From positions 1 to 17,531 of the forward strand of contig CADBMY010000132.1 of the NCBI GenBank assembly GCA_902795905.1: a stretch of 17,531 nucleotides of DNA. The letters are read 5' to 3'. Within the stretch, counting starts at the first letter, position 1; every line of letters starts with the position of its first letter. The position numbers and the translations under genes were made by a program. Below the pieces are notes generated by a model that worked only from the letters and a program-made list of their open reading frames with translations, did not search any database and was not told the DNA's origin. The DNA comes from an uncultured Erysipelotrichaceae bacterium (lineage in GTDB: Bacteria > Bacillota_I > Bacilli_A > Erysipelotrichales > Erysipelotrichaceae). This document shows, one piece after another, positions 14,533 through 17,531 of the stretch.

Positions 14533-15786
14533 ATGAAGCTGATGGTGATCGGCAGCGGTGGTCGCGAACATGCGATCATCAAAAAACTCAGTGAGAATCC
14601 GGAGATCACAAAGATCTATGTACTGCCGGGAAATGCCGGTATGTCTGATCTTGCGGAATGTATATCCATCGCTGCCACGGATATTGATGCACAGGTAAAA
14701 TTTGCCTGTGAGAACAGTATTGACTATGCTGTCGTAACGCCTGATGATCCGCTGGCTCTCGGTGCTGTTGATGCCCTGACGGCGGCCGGTATCCCCTGCT
14801 TTGGTCCGGACAAAAAAGCTGCCCTGATCGAAGCCAGTAAGGCCTTTGCCAAGGATCTGATGCATAAATACAACATTCCTACTGCCGACTATGCTGTCTT
14901 TGATGACATGGACAAAGCTCTTGCCTACCTGCATGAGCAGACATGTCCGATCGTCATCAAGGCTGACGGTCTCGCCCTTGGCAAGGGCGTGATCATTGCC
15001 GAAACGATGGCAGAAGCGGAAGAAGCCGTAAGATCGATCATGGCTGACCGTTCCTTCGGTGATGCCGGCAAGACGATCGTCATTGAGGAATTCCTGACCG
15101 GACCGGAAGTCTCCGTACTGACCTTTACAGACGGTAAGACACTGGTGCCGATGGTCTCCTCAATGGATCACAAACGTGCTCTGGACGGTGATCAGGGACT
15201 GAACACCGGCGGTATGGGTACGATTGCGCCGAACCCCTTCTACACACCGGAGATCGCAGAGATCAGTATGCGTACGATCTTCCTGCCGACGATCCGGGCG
15301 ATGGAAGCGGAAGGCAGACCCTTCCGGGGATGCCTGTACTTCAGTCTGATGCTTACCAAAGACGGACCGAAGGTCATTGAATACAACTGCCGTTTCGGTG
15401 ATCCCGAGACACAGGTCGTCCTGCCGCTGATGCAGAGTGATCTGTTCACGGTCATGAAGGAAACGACAGACGGAACCCTTCGCGCAGAAGATGTGCGTTT
15501 CTCCGACGGTGCTGCCTGCTGTGTGATCATGGCCAGCCAGGGGTATCCCGGAAAGTATCAGAAAGGCTTTGAGATCACTGTTGATGATTCTGTCAAAGAC
15601 AGTGTGATCTATGCCGGTGCCGCATGGAAGGATGGCAGACTTGTCACTAACGGCGGCAGAGTTCTGGGTGTTCTCGGCATGGGCAAAGACCTCAGAGAGG
15701 CAATTGCCAGAGCATATGAGAATACGGAGAAAGTCACATTTGCGAATGCTTACTGCCGTAAGGATATCGGCAGTAAAGCTCTATAG
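14533..15786 (+). CDS. purD: PurD, phosphoribosylamine-glycine ligase
   Basis: A 417-residue ATP-grasp enzyme that joins 5-phosphoribosylamine and glycine to give GAR. It carries GSGGREHAI near the N-terminus, LPGNAGM, KADGLALGKGV in the ATP-grasp fold, DHKRALDGDQGLNTGGMG and EYNCRFGDPETQ, all standard family blocks. Length is typical. TGAGGT around the preceding stop codon is the likely ribosome site; the gap is 9 bases. Its unstable substrate comes from PurF, so expression in the same transcript makes sense. Confidence 0.96.
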   Translation: MKLMVIGSGGREHAIIKKLSENPEITKIYVLPGNAGMSDLAECISIAATDIDAQVKFACENSIDYAVVTPDDPLALGAVDALTAAGIPCFGPDKKAALIEASKAFAKDLMHKYNIPTADYAVFDDMDKALAYLHEQTCPIVIKADGLALGKGVIIAETMAEAEEAVRSIMADRSFGDAGKTIVIEEFLTGPEVSVLTFTDGKTLVPMVSSMDHKRALDGDQGLNTGGMGTIAPNPFYTPEIAEISMRTIFLPTIRAMEAEGRPFRGCLYFSLMLTKDGPKVIEYNCRFGDPETQVVLPLMQSDLFTVMKETTDGTLRAEDVRFSDGAACCVIMASQGYPGKYQKGFEITVDDSVKDSVIYAGAAWKDGRLVTNGGRVLGVLGMGKDLREAIARAYENTEKVTFANAYCRKDIGSKAL

Positions 15787-15794
15787 GAGAATAT

Positions 15795-17531
15795 ATGGTA
15801 TATCGAGTATTTGCAGAAAAAAAACCCGGATTTGCGCCGGAAGCAGGCAGTCTTCTGTCTGACTGCAGATCGTTTCTCGGTCTCTCTTCCCTGAAGAAAG
15901 TCAGGATCCTGAACCGGTATGATGTTGAGGGCATCGATGAAGAACTGTTTGAATATGCTAAGCATACAGTCTTCTCGGAACCTCAGCTGGATATCGTTAC
16001 GGATGAAGCACAGGTGGAAGATGCCGATGTTGTCTTCGGGGTGGAAGCACAGCCGGGACAGTTTGATCAGCGTGCCGACTCTGCGGCCCAGTGTATTCAG
16101 CTGCTGAGCCAGGGTGAACGTCCGCTGGTAGCCTTTGCGCGTATCTATGCCCTGTACGGTGATCTCAGCGAAGAAGATGTTGCTGCGATCAAGCACTACG
16201 TGATCAACCCCGTAGAGACAAGAGAAGCCTCTCTGGAACTGCCGGAGACACTGCGTGCAGAATATCCGCAGCCTGATCATGTAGATACCGTAAACGGCTT
16301 TATCAGCCTCGATGAAGCAGGCAGAAAAGCTCTGCTCGAAGATCTGGGTCTTGCCATGGACATGGATGATCTGGCCTTCCTGCAGGCATACTTCCGTGAT
16401 GAAGAAAAGCGTGATCCGACGATCACCGAGATCCGTGTCGTTGATACATACTGGTCTGACCACTGCCGTCATACGACCTTCTCTACGCATCTGGATAACA
16501 TTACCGTTAACGACGAGAAGATCAACGGTGCTTATGACCGGTATCTCAGTCTGCGTGATGAAGTCTACGGTAAGGACACAAAGAGACCGCAGACACTGAT
16601 GGATCTCGCTACGATCGGTGCCAAGGCACTGAAACGCAGAGGTGAGCTTCCGGAACTGGATGAATCCGAAGAGATCAATGCCTGTTCGATCCACGTAACA
16701 GCAGAAGTAGACGGCAAAGACGAAGACTGGCTGCTGATGTTCAAGAACGAAACGCATAACCACCCGACCGAGATCGAACCGTTCGGCGGCGCAGCTACCT
16801 GTATCGGCGGCTGTATCCGTGATCCCCTGTCAGGACGTGTATTCGTACACCAGGCAATGCGTTATACCGGCGGCGGTGATCCCCGCGCTACATTGAAAGA
16901 TACGCTCGAAGGCAAACTTCCGCAGCGTAAGATCGCCCAGACAGCAGCCGCAGGATACTCGTCCTACGGCAACCAGATCGGTCTTGCGACGGGACATGTC
17001 GCCGAAGCATACCATGAGGGTTATATCGCCAAACGTCTGGAGTGCGGTGCTGTTATCGGTGCCGCCAAGGCAGACAACGTTGTCCGTGAGAGACCGGAAC
17101 CCGGCGATGTGATCATCCTGCTGGGCGGACGTACCGGCAGAGACGGTATCGGCGGTGCTACCGGATCATCCAAGACACATAACCTGAAATCCCTCGAGAC
17201 GATGGCCAGTGAAGTACAGAAAGGTAACGCTCCCGAGGAAAGAAAGATCCAGAGACTGTTCCGCAACGGAGAAGTAACACGTCTGATCAAGCGCTGCAAC
17301 GACTTCGGTGCCGGCGGTGTCAGTGTTGCCATCGGTGAACTGGCTGACGGTCTTGAGATCGAACTGGACAATGTCCGCAAGAAATACGAAGGTCTCGACG
17401 GTACCGAGCTTGCGATCTCCGAATCCCAGGAGCGTATGGCCGTAGTCGTCGCTGCCGAAGATGCCGATAAGTTCATCGCTGAAGCTGAAAAAGAGAATCT
17501 GGAAGCGTACAGAGTCGCTGTTGTTACGGAA
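15795..17531 (+). CDS. purL: PurL, long single-chain FGAM synthase (5' part, runs off the window)
   Basis: The first 579 residues of phosphoribosylformylglycinamidine synthase, which converts FGAR to FGAM with ATP and glutamine. The reading frame stays open to the last base. An N-terminal PurS-like segment (about 1-150), a linker, and catalytic-domain blocks DTYWSDHCRHTTF (217-229), NETHNHPTEIEPFGG (318-332) and ATCIGGCIRDP are as in the large enzyme of about 1200 residues whose C-terminus carries its own glutaminase domain; that part lies outside the window. The start is ATG at 15795 with AGGAGA at 15785-15790, 8 bases after the purD stop. Because this protein feeds itself ammonia, no purS or purQ is expected here. 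Confidence 0.95.
   Translation, partial: MVYRVFAEKKPGFAPEAGSLLSDCRSFLGLSSLKKVRILNRYDVEGIDEELFEYAKHTVFSEPQLDIVTDEAQVEDADVVFGVEAQPGQFDQRADSAAQCIQLLSQGERPLVAFARIYALYGDLSEEDVAAIKHYVINPVETREASLELPETLRAEYPQPDHVDTVNGFISLDEAGRKALLEDLGLAMDMDDLAFLQAYFRDEEKRDPTITEIRVVDTYWSDHCRHTTFSTHLDNITVNDEKINGAYDRYLSLRDEVYGKDTKRPQTLMDLATIGAKALKRRGELPELDESEEINACSIHVTAEVDGKDEDWLLMFKNETHNHPTEIEPFGGAATCIGGCIRDPLSGRVFVHQAMRYTGGGDPRATLKDTLEGKLPQRKIAQTAAAGYSSYGNQIGLATGHVAEAYHEGYIAKRLECGAVIGAAKADNVVRERPEPGDVIILLGGRTGRDGIGGATGSSKTHNLKSLETMASEVQKGNAPEERKIQRLFRNGEVTRLIKRCNDFGAGGVSVAIGELADGLEIELDNVRKKYEGLDGTELAISESQERMAVVVAAEDADKFIAEAEKENLEAYRVAVVTE

Noticed and set aside
13315..14934. A 539-codon minus-strand open frame across the AICAR formyltransferase and purD junction
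   Set aside because: It is antisense to two conserved genes, spans their boundary, and shows no family motif; codon bias of the real genes explains the missing stops.
15750..16763. A 337-codon minus-strand open frame under purL
   Set aside because: It lies opposite the clear PurL coding sequence, is rich in Cys, His and Phe as shadows often are, and has no recognisable domain.

Overview
The window looks like chromosomal DNA from an obligately or largely anaerobic Firmicute. Moderate GC, strong AGGAGG-type ribosome binding sites, oxygen-sensitive class III ribonucleotide reductases and a ZTP riboswitch in front of a pur operon all fit; the gene variants suggest the Erysipelotrichia or a neighbouring clostridial lineage, but this placement is inference. 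Almost all of the sequence is coding. No tRNA, rRNA, CRISPR array, insertion sequence or phage gene was seen.

Left block (minus strand, 7095 down to about 20): a four-gene operon for anaerobic deoxyribonucleotide synthesis. It reads from a sigma-A-type promoter near 7061-7088 through a MarR-NrdG fusion (winged-helix regulator joined to the radical-SAM activase), a class III reductase with a glutaredoxin-like domain fused to its C-terminus, a thioredoxin-reductase-like flavoprotein, and a second class III reductase of the ordinary NrdD type. It ends in a hairpin at 21-44. The operon therefore encodes an activase, one reductase with a built-in dithiol reductant, a likely recycling flavoprotein, and a second reductase whose active-site motif suggests formate as reductant. 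The first protein may also regulate the operon.

Middle: a membrane-anchored glycerophosphodiester phosphodiesterase-like gene (minus strand, 7218-8087) with its own terminator. A divergent intergenic region (8088-8362) holds the pur promoter and a ZTP (pfl) riboswitch whose pseudoknot strand can alternatively pair with the purE Shine-Dalgarno sequence.

Right block (plus strand, 8363 to the window end): a tightly packed purine operon in the order purE-purC-purF-purM-purN-purO-purV(AICAR formyltransferase)-purD-purL, with gaps of 0 to about 16 bases or 4-base overlaps. It covers all steps from PRPP to IMP except PurK and PurB. Three features are unusual: PurF lacks the N-terminal catalytic cysteine and other glutaminase residues while keeping the Fe-S cysteines and the PRPP loop; the usual bifunctional PurH is replaced by a PurO-type IMP cyclohydrolase plus a stand-alone AICAR formyltransferase; and PurC has a divergent C-terminal signature. 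purL is the long single-chain form and runs off the right edge.
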